Below are positions 36,388 to 45,366 of a stretch of 64,000 nucleotides of DNA, in pieces (positions within the stretch are counted from its first letter, which is position 1; each line of letters opens with the position of its first letter). The position numbers and the translations under genes are program-made. Location of the stretch: assembly GCA_015056575.1 (NCBI GenBank), contig SVGA01000002.1, positions 124,001-188,000 on the forward strand, in the 5' to 3' direction. The notes below the pieces were generated by a model that worked only from the letters and a program-made list of their open reading frames with translations, did not search any database and was not told where the DNA came from. Origin of the DNA: Butyrivibrio sp. Its GTDB lineage: Bacteria; Bacillota; Clostridia; Lachnospirales; Lachnospiraceae.

Positions 36388-36852
36388 ATGAGTAATAAAA
36401 TCCACGCCTGCTCATTCGATGAGATAATAGAAAGAAACTGGCCCGAAGGGGTCAAAAAGACAAGGCAGAGAATTGATATATACAGGGTTTTGCACGACTG
36501 TGACCAGCCCCTGTCCGCAGCGGAGATCTTTGCTGCCCTGAACAAAGAGCACCCTGGGGAAAGCTATGCTTTCTCCACTGTATACAGAAATCTTCTGGCT
36601 TTTGAGAAAGCGGGCATTCTGGTCAGATCGGTTCTTTCCACTGAGGATAATGCGGTCTATGAGCTGAAGCAGGCCACCCACCGCCACTACGCCGTGTGCC
36701 TAAAATGCCACACCAAGATCCCCATCAAGACCTGCCCCCTTCACGATATAGCAGAGCACATAACAGAAAGCCTTCCGGATTTCCAGATAACCGGTCACCA
36801 GCTGGAGATCTACGGATACTGCGATAAATGCAAGAATACCCCGGCACAGTGA
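36388..36852 (+). CDS. Fur-family metalloregulator
   Basis: The 154-residue protein has the Fur winged helix (RQRIDIYRVLHDCDQPLSAA, then EIFAALNKEH and FSTVYRNLLAFEKAGIL). The regulatory half contains HRHYAVCLKCHTKIPIKTCP and a second pair, CDKC, near the C terminus. The two CxxC pairs form the structural zinc site. The HRHY motif marks the regulatory metal site. Whether it senses Mn, Zn, Fe or peroxide is undecided; the permease neighbour suggests Mn or Zn. It probably binds the palindrome at 35431-35451. A terminator overlaps its stop. Confidence 0.92.
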   Translation: MSNKIHACSFDEIIERNWPEGVKKTRQRIDIYRVLHDCDQPLSAAEIFAALNKEHPGESYAFSTVYRNLLAFEKAGILVRSVLSTEDNAVYELKQATHRHYAVCLKCHTKIPIKTCPLHDIAEHITESLPDFQITGHQLEIYGYCDKCKNTPAQ

Positions 36853-36868
36853 TGCCGAGGTATTTTTT
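36837..36868. terminator. Terminator after the Fur-family gene
   Basis: TACCCCGGCA (36837-36846) pairs with TGCCGAGGTA (36853-36862), one mismatch, and six T follow. The stem overlaps the stop codon, and it lies 10 bases from the converging lipoprotein gene, so it may serve both strands. Confidence 0.8.
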
Positions 36869-36878
36869 GCTTGAATAT

Positions 36879-37670
36879 TTAATTTGAAGATTCTTTTCCG
36901 GCCTCATCGGCTTCTGCCTCATCCGAAGCTTCCGCGCCTGATGCATCCTGCGAAGTCTCTGAAGATTGCTCTTTAAGAGCAGCGGTATATCCGCCAAAAT
37001 CTACAGTCCCTTCACCGGTCTTTGAGTCGAAGTTTAAGGTTATGGAGAGCCCCTCAGCCTTCACGGGAAGAAGGGATTCACAGGGAAGGATGTATTCGGT
37101 GTCCCCATCGCTCTTTATCACAAACTCCCAGCGGCTTGAATCCGCATAGACATCCAGCGCAGGCCCCATCAGCGTGTAGCCCGCTTCCAGGACAACTCCC
37201 TCTCCAAGGAAATTGTCGCTGTAGGAATCCTGAGTAATGTCGTGGAGCTGTATCTTGGTTAGATTCATTCCGGTTTTGTTGATGAAGTAAACCTGGCTGA
37301 ATCTGTGTTTATCATTCTCAGTCCTTATTCCGGTCTCTTCCGTGAGGATCTCACTGAGCTTTTCCCCAAGCTCCTGATAGTCCTTAGTCACTTCCTCAAT
37401 CCTTGGCATGACTTCTTCGTCGATCTTCCTGTCGTTTAGTTTTTCGAGCTCTATGGCTTTGATCTCATTCTCTTTTTCAGTAAGCTCATCCAGCTGCTGC
37501 TTCATTGAGGCGTCGGTTATATCCAGAAAGGTCTGCCTGGCTGATTCTCCTGCGTCGGTCATAACTCCCATGGCCTTTGTTACCTCCGCCATCTTCTCAT
37601 CGGAAGGGCCGCAGGCCACAAGCGCAGCCATGAGGAATATAGATATCAGTATAGTCAAAGATTTTTTCAT
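36879..37670 (-). CDS. Lipoprotein of unknown function with coiled-coil N terminus
   Basis: The 263-residue protein has a lipoprotein signal (MKKSLTILISIFLMAALVAC, Cys20). A helical, charged stretch at about residues 30-125 (DELTEKENEIKAIELEKLND, EEVMPRIEEVTKDYQEL) is likely a coiled coil. A beta-rich domain follows (IRTENDKHRFSQVYFINKTG, YADSSRWEFVIKSDGDTEYI), and then an acidic disordered tail. I do not recognise a family. It lies 22 bases after the DUF3810 gene and is probably co-transcribed, so the two may act together at the cell surface. The ribosome site is weak (GGGGAAAAACGAA); a longer frame to 37751 overlaps the upstream gene. Confidence 0.75.
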   Translation of the reverse strand: MKKSLTILISIFLMAALVACGPSDEKMAEVTKAMGVMTDAGESARQTFLDITDASMKQQLDELTEKENEIKAIELEKLNDRKIDEEVMPRIEEVTKDYQELGEKLSEILTEETGIRTENDKHRFSQVYFINKTGMNLTKIQLHDITQDSYSDNFLGEGVVLEAGYTLMGPALDVYADSSRWEFVIKSDGDTEYILPCESLLPVKAEGLSITLNFDSKTGEGTVDFGGYTAALKEQSSETSQDASGAEASDEAEADEAGKESSN

Positions 37671-37692
37671 TTCGTTTTTCCCCAATTTAAAT

Positions 37693-38829
37693 CTAGAATG
37701 ATCCGGCTCCGGCGCCGTTATAGTAATACTCAAGAAGCAGCCCCACCACATGGGCGTAACTTACTTTGCCGGAGGATACGCCGTTGACCTTCAGGTTCGT
37801 ATCGATGAAGGTATCCGCGGCCTTTTTCACAGTCTCCGTCTTCAGAAGGGCGTTATCCTCCACTTTCTTCCAGGCTTCGTCAGTCAGGAACTGGTTGTCA
37901 TACTTAACCTGTGGCGAGATCTTGACGTGGCTGTCATAGGTGGCACGGTCCACAGCCTTGTAAAAATCATTGTTCACATAGTTCAAAACTCCCAGGTATC
38001 CGCTGTACACAAAGACCGGGTCATCAGAAGCGATGCAGGAAAGGAACCCAAGAAAATTGGCCTCGTCCTCATATATGTAGCCCTTGGTATGCGCGATCTC
38101 GTGGCACATGGTGAAGGGCTTGTTCATGATGTACATATCATCATTATAATTGGCTTCCATGGAAAAAGGGAAGTAGTAACCCTGCATGTACTGCTGACTC
38201 ATGAAGCCGGAGAAAAGAAGTGCCTTAGGCGTAACGGTAAATCCTGACAGCCGGGGGTATACAGCCGAAAGGGACGCCACTGCCTCTTTTGCCCCTTCTG
38301 TCATGTCTTCACCGTAGATAACATTCCCCGCTTCGTCATGGGGAACCTGCTCAGAAAGCTCGTTGCACCTGGTCACCACGTAGTCCCTGAGTGCAGTCAG
38401 CTGCTCAAGGTTGTACTCACTGCCGGGATTATCAGAAACCCTGATGGGCGTGCAGTGATAGAGAATGAAGCAGTTGATGGTCATAATAAGAATCACTGCT
38501 GAAAAGAGAAGGGCTAAAGCTCTGAAGTATCCTCGGCCAAAGGCTTTCAGCGCCATCGGAAGTTCTTTTTTCAGAATAAAAAGAACCACTCTGATAATAA
38601 GAAAAAGAGCTGTAACAGCCACAATGGCTAACAGCATAAGCAAAAGCCTCTCACCCACGGAAAAGCTTACCCGGGAAGTCAGACGGGCATAACCCGTAGT
38701 GAGCTTTGGAAATATTTGGTTGGTGTAAATGTCCGAAAAGGTGCGGCTCTTCCAGGAAAGTACATTGAGAATAAAGGATAATATCAGAAGAAACGCCGAT
38801 ACCCACAGACTAATTCCTGTTTTTTTCAT
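37693..38829 (-). CDS. DUF3810-family zinc metallopeptidase, membrane-anchored
   Basis: The 378-residue protein has three N-terminal membrane helices (about residues 8-28, 60-85 and 100-122) and an extracellular domain with CHEIAHTKGYIYEDEANFLG, where HEIAH plus the downstream EDEANF provide zinc ligands. This is the DUF3810 arrangement; its substrate is unknown. The start at ATG 38829 is preferred because an extended -10 box (TGTATAAT) ends only six bases upstream, implying a leaderless message; the ATG at 38844 would lie upstream of the -10. It is followed by a lipoprotein gene. Confidence 0.85.
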   Translation of the reverse strand: MKKTGISLWVSAFLLILSFILNVLSWKSRTFSDIYTNQIFPKLTTGYARLTSRVSFSVGERLLLMLLAIVAVTALFLIIRVVLFILKKELPMALKAFGRGYFRALALLFSAVILIMTINCFILYHCTPIRVSDNPGSEYNLEQLTALRDYVVTRCNELSEQVPHDEAGNVIYGEDMTEGAKEAVASLSAVYPRLSGFTVTPKALLFSGFMSQQYMQGYYFPFSMEANYNDDMYIMNKPFTMCHEIAHTKGYIYEDEANFLGFLSCIASDDPVFVYSGYLGVLNYVNNDFYKAVDRATYDSHVKISPQVKYDNQFLTDEAWKKVEDNALLKTETVKKAADTFIDTNLKVNGVSSGKVSYAHVVGLLLEYYYNGAGAGSF

Positions 38830-38835
38830 GACTAT

Positions 38836-38864
38836 ATTATACATACTCGGAACAGGAATTCCAA
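38836..38864 (-). promoter_or_regulatory. Promoter for a leaderless DUF3810 message
   Basis: On the minus strand TTGGAA (38864-38859), a 17-base spacer ending in TG, and TATAAT (38841-38836) form a strong promoter. Transcription should start at or one base before the ATG at 38829. No ribosome site exists in between. Confidence 0.65.
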
Positions 38865-38913
38865 AATGTATATATCCCGGAACACATTATCAGTCCTTGC
38901 TTTTACTACATCG

Positions 38914-38940
38914 TGGTATAATTATTTGTGATATTTCACA
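38914..38940 (+). promoter_or_regulatory. Extended -10 promoter and operator-like palindrome before the surface protein
   Basis: TGGTATAAT (38914-38922) is an extended -10 box on the plus strand with no strong -35. TGTGATATTTCACA (38927-38940) follows just downstream as a TGTGA-TATT-TCACA palindrome, a shape used by Crp/Fnr-type regulators. A bound regulator there would block elongation, so repression is likelier than activation. Confidence 0.55.
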
Positions 38941-38961
38941 TATTTTATAGGAGGGGTGTGT

Positions 38962-41900
38962 ATGCGAAAAATACGTAAATGTATGGCTGTGTCATTAGCT
39001 GTGCTGATGGCTGCTTCAAGTCTGCAGTTTGGCAGTGTCACATCATACGCAGTTGATGAGCCCGTGCTTTCTGAAAGCGTTTCCGAGATCACAGAAGAAC
39101 TAACAAATGATGAAGCATATCCTACAGAGGAGAGCTCGGAGAATGCTTCAAATGAGATTTCAGAAGATATCACGAAAGATACTTCAGCAGAAGTTGATGA
39201 GGGCATAATCGCTGATGAGTCAGGTGAACCTTCAGAGGAAGCTACGACAGCGTCTCCGGAGGGAGCCATTGAGGAAGTCATTGAAAACGAGGTTACCGCT
39301 GAAAACTCAGAGGAGCCTGTTCCGGAAATTGTCGAGGATCCTGAGGCGCTTGTCGGAGAAATCATTGATGGCGAGCTGGACTACGGTGTTAAGTACACCG
39401 TTACGCCTCTTTCCGGCGGCCTCACCAAGGTTGTAGTCGATGCAACCGATTCAAGCGTAGATACGCTTGAAAGAGGATTCTTTAGATCCAAGACTGAAAA
39501 GGACCCTAAAGATTCTTCGCAGTATTATCAGTATTTCGACCCTACAATTGTAAGTGAGATTGAGCTCAAAGGTATTAAAACGCTTGGTGAGCAAGCTCTC
39601 GCAGCAGAGGATAATGGCGGAACTAAATACGGCTTTACAAGCCTCAGCAAGCTTACGCTTCCGAATACGCTTGAAACTATGGATACCTGCGCCATATCCG
39701 GTGATAATAAGCTTAAAAAGGTCACGCTTCCTTCAAGTGTCAGAACCCTTAAAAACGGTATTTTCTTTGGCTGTCCGGAGCTTGAGGAAGTTGTTCTTAA
39801 CGACGGTCTTGAAACTGTAGGCAGCGATATCTTCTACGGTTGTAATAAGATAACTTCTGTCATCATCCCTGATTCCGTAACAACAACCGGTACCATAGAA
39901 GCTGGAGAGGATGATGATACCTCAGCTGTAACCACAATCTCTGTTCCCATTTCTGCTGAAATTACAGGCGGCGGAAACTCTTTCCCCGTAAGCTTAAAAA
40001 AACTGATTCTTACCAAAGGATCCGGAGAGTATAATGAAAAATTCAAACTGCCTACTACCGGCGAAAGCGGACGCGCCTTCGAGGTTGTTTTCGGTGAAGG
40101 AATAACCTATGTTCCGGAGAGCTTTTTCCAGGATTTTGACTGCATCACAAAGGTTACTTTCCCGGGGACTCTTACAAGTGTGGGTGATTATGCCTTTGAC
40201 TTAATAGACAATCTGGCTGCCCTGGAATTCAAAGAAGGCACCGGAGAGCGTGTAATCACTTTGGGCACCGGATGCTTCTCCGGTTTAGAAAAGCTCACTA
40301 CTCTTGATTTTCCCAAAGATGTAAAAGAAGTTGCGGTAGACACTCAGCCCTTCTATTGCAGTGGGCTTAAGGATGTATATTTCAGACATCCCCAGTTTAC
40401 ACTCTATGTGAAGGAAGCCTGGTATTTATATCAGATTTTCAGCGATGGAGATAGGAAAGATGCTGTTAAACTCCACGCATATCCCTATGATCACAGTTCA
40501 CAACCCGGGATCATCGAACTCAGGACTAGCATTCAGAACCTGGTTTCCAAGGCCAATGAACAGGAAAACAAGACTGTTTACTCTTTTGTCTCCCTGGGTG
40601 CTGCTCCCAAGCCTGTTAATGTGACAGGAGTCTCTTTAGACCGCAGTAGTATTGTAAAGTATGAAGATGAGGTAGCGGTGGATGACAAAGTAGAGATCGT
40701 CGCCACCATATCTCCTGCAAATGCCAGCGATCCGTCCATTGAAGTTACCTTCAATAACGACGAGTACACTGCAGTTAAATCAGTCAGCAAAGGCGACTAC
40801 AACCTGGAAACAGGTACTTACAAAGTGTACGCGCACCTGACCGGAACTGCTGGAAAGACTACAGTAACCGTGAAAACTGCAGATTCGAATCTCACAACGC
40901 AGTTTGAAGCAAAGTGCCAGATTCTCGTCAAAGAAAAAGCGAAGGCGATGACCCCTGCGATCAGAGTGCTCAGCGGAACAGGTTCTAATTACGGGGATCA
41001 GAAGGTTCTCTATACTCAGACTCCCGGGGCACAGGTTTTCTATAGGCTCGATAACAGAAGTGCTTCTCTTCCTGCAATGTTTGACGAAGCAATTGAATGG
41101 AACGAAGCTGCAGGAAAGTATGTATCCACCAATGAATCTTTGATTGAGTATACCGAGCCGCTTGTGGTCGGTGTTGATACAAGCGCAACAAAGTGTTATG
41201 TTCACGCAGTTGCCGTCAAAAAAGGATTAAAAAGAAGCGACATTCTTGACTCATATATTTCATATGATGTAGTAAGCCCCTGGGGCGATATAACACTTGA
41301 GGATCGTGACACGGAATTCCTGGAGAACACTGACAATCTGAACAATGATGCTTACAAAGGCATCTGGGCTCCTAAGTCACAGCTCTGGGACGAAAACATC
41401 ATGTACACCGGCAAGGCCATTACCATTCCGGATCTCAGGGTGTACTTCGGAAACAAGCTGCTGAAATCAGGAACAGACTATACGCTTAAGTATTCAAACA
41501 ATATCAACAAGAGCAACGTTGCTCAAATTAAGGTAACCTGCAAAGGCAACTATTCCGGTACCGCTACCCTGAATTTCAGAATCAATCCCAGACTCCTTAC
41601 AAAGGATGATATTACCTGGTCTGTAGTCCAGGTGAATGCCAAGAAGAACAAGGCAGGCGACAGCTATGATGGACAGCAGCCTGATATAAAGCTCAAGGTT
41701 AAGGAAACCGGCAAGTTACTTAAGCAGGGAACAGATTACACGATTTCCTATAAATCATCTAAATCCGATTATTATGTATCAGATATATCTAACCCCGGTG
41801 TCTATTCCGTCGCCATAGATGAGGAACTCCAGGGACATGCCAATTACACATTCCCTAAAAAGCCCACAGGCGAAGAACCGGATGAACGCATAAGGCTTGC

Positions 41901-43338
41901 GGATGTCATCTACTGCATTGGCGGTGATAAGATGATCGCCATGAACAAGACAACAGTCTCTAAGATTGCTAACCAGAAGATGGCAGACTGGGAAGCCAAG
42001 GGATTTACCGTTGAGCCTGAATTTACTGTTAAGTATAAGGGAAAAGACCTTAAAAAAGGCGCAGAAGGTCACTACACAGCAGAGTTTAAAAACAATACTG
42101 CGGCAGGTACAGCATCCCTTGTCCTTATCGGAACCAACAAGGAAGTTGATGGTCTTATTGTTAACGGCACAAAGACTGTAACCTTCAAGATAGCAGGCCT
42201 TCCCTTCAATGCAACAAGCGTTTCTGTCACGGGCATTAATGAGAGTTATCCTTATACTGGAAATGAGGTAACTCCTGTATACAAACTGACCTACAACGGA
42301 AAAGATCTTACAGAAAATACGGATTATAAAGTTACTTATTCCAAGAAAGGCCACACAAATGCCGGTAAGGTAGCTATGACATTCACCGGAACGGGAGTCT
42401 TCTCCGGAAGCCTGAAAAAATCCTTTAAGATCCTTCAGACCGAAGCAACTGCACTGGTTATCATGAATGAAGATGGCTATGCATGGAATGAAGCAAATCA
42501 GGTTGAGTATTATCAGAAAGGCGCAGTTACACCTAAACTGAACGTCTGGTATAACGATAATCTCCTGACAAAGGGTAAGGATTACACTCTGACCTACGCC
42601 AACAATAAAGCGATCGGCGATTATAACGCAGAAAAGAACGGCAAGAGGATCGGACCGTCTGCAACGGTAAAGCTCAAGGGCAACTACAAAGGAACAAGGA
42701 CCGTATACTTTACCATAAAACAGACAGATATCGGATTGCTTAGCATGACCCTCAATGATCTTGTCGCCAGCACATCACCTAATAAATTCACTCAGAAACC
42801 GGTGATCACTGACGAAAACGGTGCAGTTCTCAAATCAGGTACTGACTATGAGAAGGTTCTCGTCTACACCTACGACGAAGATGTGGATGTAACCTACAAG
42901 ACCGGAAAAGGAAAGAATGCAAAAGTTGTCACTGATTCAAGAAGCAGAGGAGATGAGGTTCTAAAGACCGACATCATCCCTGTAGGTACTGTTATCAGAG
43001 TAACTGCTACCGGCATGAAGAACTATACCGGACACATCAGCGAGACATTCTCCATAACAAGAGAATCCGTTAAAAACCTGAAGTTCTCAATTGATCCTGC
43101 TAAAACATATTATTACACCGGAAGCGTTGTAACTCCCGGCAAAGCGGATATCAAGGTCCAGAAGAAGGTGGGTAAAGCCTGGACAGATATTCCTGCAGCT
43201 GAAGCCACAGGATACTATGACATAATCGGCTACAAGAATAATATAAAAGCCGGAACCGCTACTATCACCATAAAAGGCAAAAACGGTTACGCAGGTACTA
43301 CAACCCTTAAATTCAAGATATCAAAAACCACTCCTTAA
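38962..43338 (+). CDS. Large secreted surface protein with BspA-like leucine-rich repeats and repeated beta modules
   Basis: The 1458-residue protein starts after TAGGAGGGGTGTGT with a signal peptide (KCMAVSLAVLMAASSLQF). An acidic Ser/Glu-rich stretch (residues 30-135) follows. Then come BspA-type LRR_5 repeats (about 190-480: FTSLSKLTLPNTLETMD, LKKVTLPSSVRTLKNGIF, ITSVIIPDSVTT), a Big_2-like Ig domain near 550-650 (VTGVSLDRSSIVKYEDEV), and at least five beta modules of the form 'YTGKxItPxLxVxYxxKxLKxGtDYTLxYxNN...GtxTxTFkI'. BspA-like proteins mediate adhesion to hosts or cells. There is no LPXTG or S-layer anchor at the C terminus (FKISKTTP), so attachment is unclear. The gene precedes a two-component system by 15 bases. 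Confidence 0.85.
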   Translation: MRKIRKCMAVSLAVLMAASSLQFGSVTSYAVDEPVLSESVSEITEELTNDEAYPTEESSENASNEISEDITKDTSAEVDEGIIADESGEPSEEATTASPEGAIEEVIENEVTAENSEEPVPEIVEDPEALVGEIIDGELDYGVKYTVTPLSGGLTKVVVDATDSSVDTLERGFFRSKTEKDPKDSSQYYQYFDPTIVSEIELKGIKTLGEQALAAEDNGGTKYGFTSLSKLTLPNTLETMDTCAISGDNKLKKVTLPSSVRTLKNGIFFGCPELEEVVLNDGLETVGSDIFYGCNKITSVIIPDSVTTTGTIEAGEDDDTSAVTTISVPISAEITGGGNSFPVSLKKLILTKGSGEYNEKFKLPTTGESGRAFEVVFGEGITYVPESFFQDFDCITKVTFPGTLTSVGDYAFDLIDNLAALEFKEGTGERVITLGTGCFSGLEKLTTLDFPKDVKEVAVDTQPFYCSGLKDVYFRHPQFTLYVKEAWYLYQIFSDGDRKDAVKLHAYPYDHSSQPGIIELRTSIQNLVSKANEQENKTVYSFVSLGAAPKPVNVTGVSLDRSSIVKYEDEVAVDDKVEIVATISPANASDPSIEVTFNNDEYTAVKSVSKGDYNLETGTYKVYAHLTGTAGKTTVTVKTADSNLTTQFEAKCQILVKEKAKAMTPAIRVLSGTGSNYGDQKVLYTQTPGAQVFYRLDNRSASLPAMFDEAIEWNEAAGKYVSTNESLIEYTEPLVVGVDTSATKCYVHAVAVKKGLKRSDILDSYISYDVVSPWGDITLEDRDTEFLENTDNLNNDAYKGIWAPKSQLWDENIMYTGKAITIPDLRVYFGNKLLKSGTDYTLKYSNNINKSNVAQIKVTCKGNYSGTATLNFRINPRLLTKDDITWSVVQVNAKKNKAGDSYDGQQPDIKLKVKETGKLLKQGTDYTISYKSSKSDYYVSDISNPGVYSVAIDEELQGHANYTFPKKPTGEEPDERIRLADVIYCIGGDKMIAMNKTTVSKIANQKMADWEAKGFTVEPEFTVKYKGKDLKKGAEGHYTAEFKNNTAAGTASLVLIGTNKEVDGLIVNGTKTVTFKIAGLPFNATSVSVTGINESYPYTGNEVTPVYKLTYNGKDLTENTDYKVTYSKKGHTNAGKVAMTFTGTGVFSGSLKKSFKILQTEATALVIMNEDGYAWNEANQVEYYQKGAVTPKLNVWYNDNLLTKGKDYTLTYANNKAIGDYNAEKNGKRIGPSATVKLKGNYKGTRTVYFTIKQTDIGLLSMTLNDLVASTSPNKFTQKPVITDENGAVLKSGTDYEKVLVYTYDEDVDVTYKTGKGKNAKVVTDSRSRGDEVLKTDIIPVGTVIRVTATGMKNYTGHISETFSITRESVKNLKFSIDPAKTYYYTGSVVTPGKADIKVQKKVGKAWTDIPAAEATGYYDIIGYKNNIKAGTATITIKGKNGYAGTTTLKFKISKTTP

Positions 43339-43353
43339 TATACGAGGTCGCCT

Positions 43354-44025
43354 ATGAAATTACTTGTCGCAGATGATGAAAAAGAACTGTCCAATGCCCT
43401 GGTGGCAATTTTAAAACACAGCAATTACACGGTGGATGCGGTGTACAACGGCACCGATGCCCTGGACTATGCTCTGGCGGGTGACTATGACGGGATCATC
43501 CTTGATATCATGATGCCCGGAATGGACGGAACCGAAGTACTAAGGAAACTCCGTGAAAAAGGGATTTCCACACCGGTTCTTTTCCTTACTGCCAAAACTG
43601 AGGTGGAGGACAGGATAAAGGGCCTTGACCTTGGTGCGGATGACTACATTCCAAAGCCCTTCGATATGGGTGAACTGCTGGCAAGAGTACGGGCCATGCT
43701 AAGAAGGAAAGAGGACTTTGCTCCCTCAAACCTTACCTGCGGAAATCTTACTCTGGACAGGGCAGGATATGAGCTGGTGGTTCCCGGTCATGAGAAGATA
43801 CATCTTGCCGGCAGAGAGTTCCAGATGATGGAAATGCTGATGGCAAACCCCGGCCGTATCATTTCGGTGGATTCCTTCATGGACAGGATCTGGGCTGACG
43901 GTGAAGCGGATGTGAACGTAGTCTGGGTATATATCTCAAATCTCAGGAAGAAGCTCAACAGCCTTGAAGCCACCTGTGAGATCAAGGCATCAAGAGGAGT
44001 GGGATACTCCATAAACGAGAAATGA
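43354..44025 (+). CDS. OmpR-family response regulator
   Basis: The 223-residue protein has a receiver domain with acidic residues DDEKE near the start, phospho-acceptor Asp51 (GIILDIMMPGMDG), the Lys of YIPKPFDMGEL and an OmpR/PhoB winged helix (FQMMEMLMANPGRIISVDSF, VWVYISNLRKKLNS). It sits 15 bases after the surface-protein gene and 42 bases before its cognate kinase, so the three genes likely form one transcript and the surface protein may be a target. The ligand is unknown. Confidence 0.93.
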   Translation: MKLLVADDEKELSNALVAILKHSNYTVDAVYNGTDALDYALAGDYDGIILDIMMPGMDGTEVLRKLREKGISTPVLFLTAKTEVEDRIKGLDLGADDYIPKPFDMGELLARVRAMLRRKEDFAPSNLTCGNLTLDRAGYELVVPGHEKIHLAGREFQMMEMLMANPGRIISVDSFMDRIWADGEADVNVVWVYISNLRKKLNSLEATCEIKASRGVGYSINEK

Positions 44026-44067
44026 CGGTAAGATTTACGCCGATTTATTAAGCGTCAGGGAGCATAA

Positions 44068-45366
44068 ATGGTCAAAAAACTGCGAAGAAAATTTGTCATA
44101 ACGGCAATGCTGTCACTTTTGCTGATCCTTGTTATCATGATCGGCGTCATCAATGCCGTAAATATCTATCAGTCCGTTCGTGATACGGATCAGCTGTTAA
44201 CCGTGCTTGCGGATAATGATGGCTTTTTTCCCGGAATGATGGATGGCCAGAAGGCAGGAGAGCAGGTTCCCCGTGGTCCCTTCAGGCCGGACGAATCCTT
44301 TGACATAAGCCGTCTCAATGACAGGCGCTCCATGGAGATGCCTTTCCAGTCCAGATACTTCTGGGTAAAATACGACGGGACGGGAAGCATTTCAATGACC
44401 GATGTTTCCCACATCGCCTCGGTCACGGAGGAAGATGCGGCAGAATATGCAGCCTCTGTCTATGGCGGCAAGAAAGCCAAAGGCTTTATGCACTCCTTCA
44501 GGTACCTTTTAAGCAGCCGCGACGACGGTACTGCCCTGGTGATCTTCGCCGACATGAGCTCTAAACTCATCGATATTTACAAGCTCCTGCTCCAGTCCCT
44601 TTTGGTTGGAGCCTGCGCCCTTATCGCCATGTTCATTCTGGTATATATCTTCTCCGGTCAGGCCGTGGCTCCTGTGGTTGAATCCCTGGAAAAGCAAAAG
44701 AGATTCATCACCGACGCAGGCCATGAGCTTAAGACCCCTCTTGCGGTCATCTCCGCAAACGTTGATGTCCTGGAGCTTGAATCCGGGAAGAGCGAGTGGA
44801 GCAGCAGCATTAAAAATCAAGTGCTTCGCATGAACGACCTGGTGAAAAACATGCTTACCCTCTCCCGCATGGACGAAGAACGTATCAATGTGGTCTTCTC
44901 CGAGTTTGACCTAAGCGGAACGGTAAAAGAGACAGCTTCTTCCTTCGAGGCTATGGCCCTTTCCAAGAATAAATCCTACAATACCGAAATAGACGACAGC
45001 ATTTTCATAAACGGCGACAGAGCCTCCATGGTTCAGCTTTTGTCCCTCCTTCTTGACAATGCCATAAAATATTCCCCGGACAAAGGAAGCATTAACGTCC
45101 TTCTGTCCGAGGAAAAGAATATACATCTTGAAGTTTCAAACACCTGCGATGCCATACCTGAAGGGAACCTCGACAGGCTCTTTGACAGGTTCTACCGGGC
45201 CGACTCCTCAAGAGCCAGACAGACCGGCGGCTACGGCATCGGCCTTTCCGTGGCAAGAGCCATTGCCACCTCCCACGGCGGCGAGATCAAAGCTCTTCGT
45301 GACGGTGACAAGACCATACGCTTTGTGGTGACCCTGCCAAAGCACTTTAAAGCTCCTCGCTCTTAA
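44068..45366 (+). CDS. Sensor histidine kinase
   Basis: The 432-residue kinase has one membrane helix near residues 10-32, an extracellular domain (about 35-170) and a second helix near 172-196 (LLVGACALIAMFILVYIFSG). The dimerisation helix carries the phospho-histidine in FITDAGHELKTPLAV, and the ATPase domain shows NAIKYSPD and TGGYGIGLSVARAI. It would phosphorylate the regulator encoded just before it. The C terminus overlaps the end of the converging DUF4956 gene by 20 bases. The start follows CAGGGAGCATAA. Confidence 0.93.
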   Translation: MVKKLRRKFVITAMLSLLLILVIMIGVINAVNIYQSVRDTDQLLTVLADNDGFFPGMMDGQKAGEQVPRGPFRPDESFDISRLNDRRSMEMPFQSRYFWVKYDGTGSISMTDVSHIASVTEEDAAEYAASVYGGKKAKGFMHSFRYLLSSRDDGTALVIFADMSSKLIDIYKLLLQSLLVGACALIAMFILVYIFSGQAVAPVVESLEKQKRFITDAGHELKTPLAVISANVDVLELESGKSEWSSSIKNQVLRMNDLVKNMLTLSRMDEERINVVFSEFDLSGTVKETASSFEAMALSKNKSYNTEIDDSIFINGDRASMVQLLSLLLDNAIKYSPDKGSINVLLSEEKNIHLEVSNTCDAIPEGNLDRLFDRFYRADSSRARQTGGYGIGLSVARAIATSHGGEIKALRDGDKTIRFVVTLPKHFKAPRS

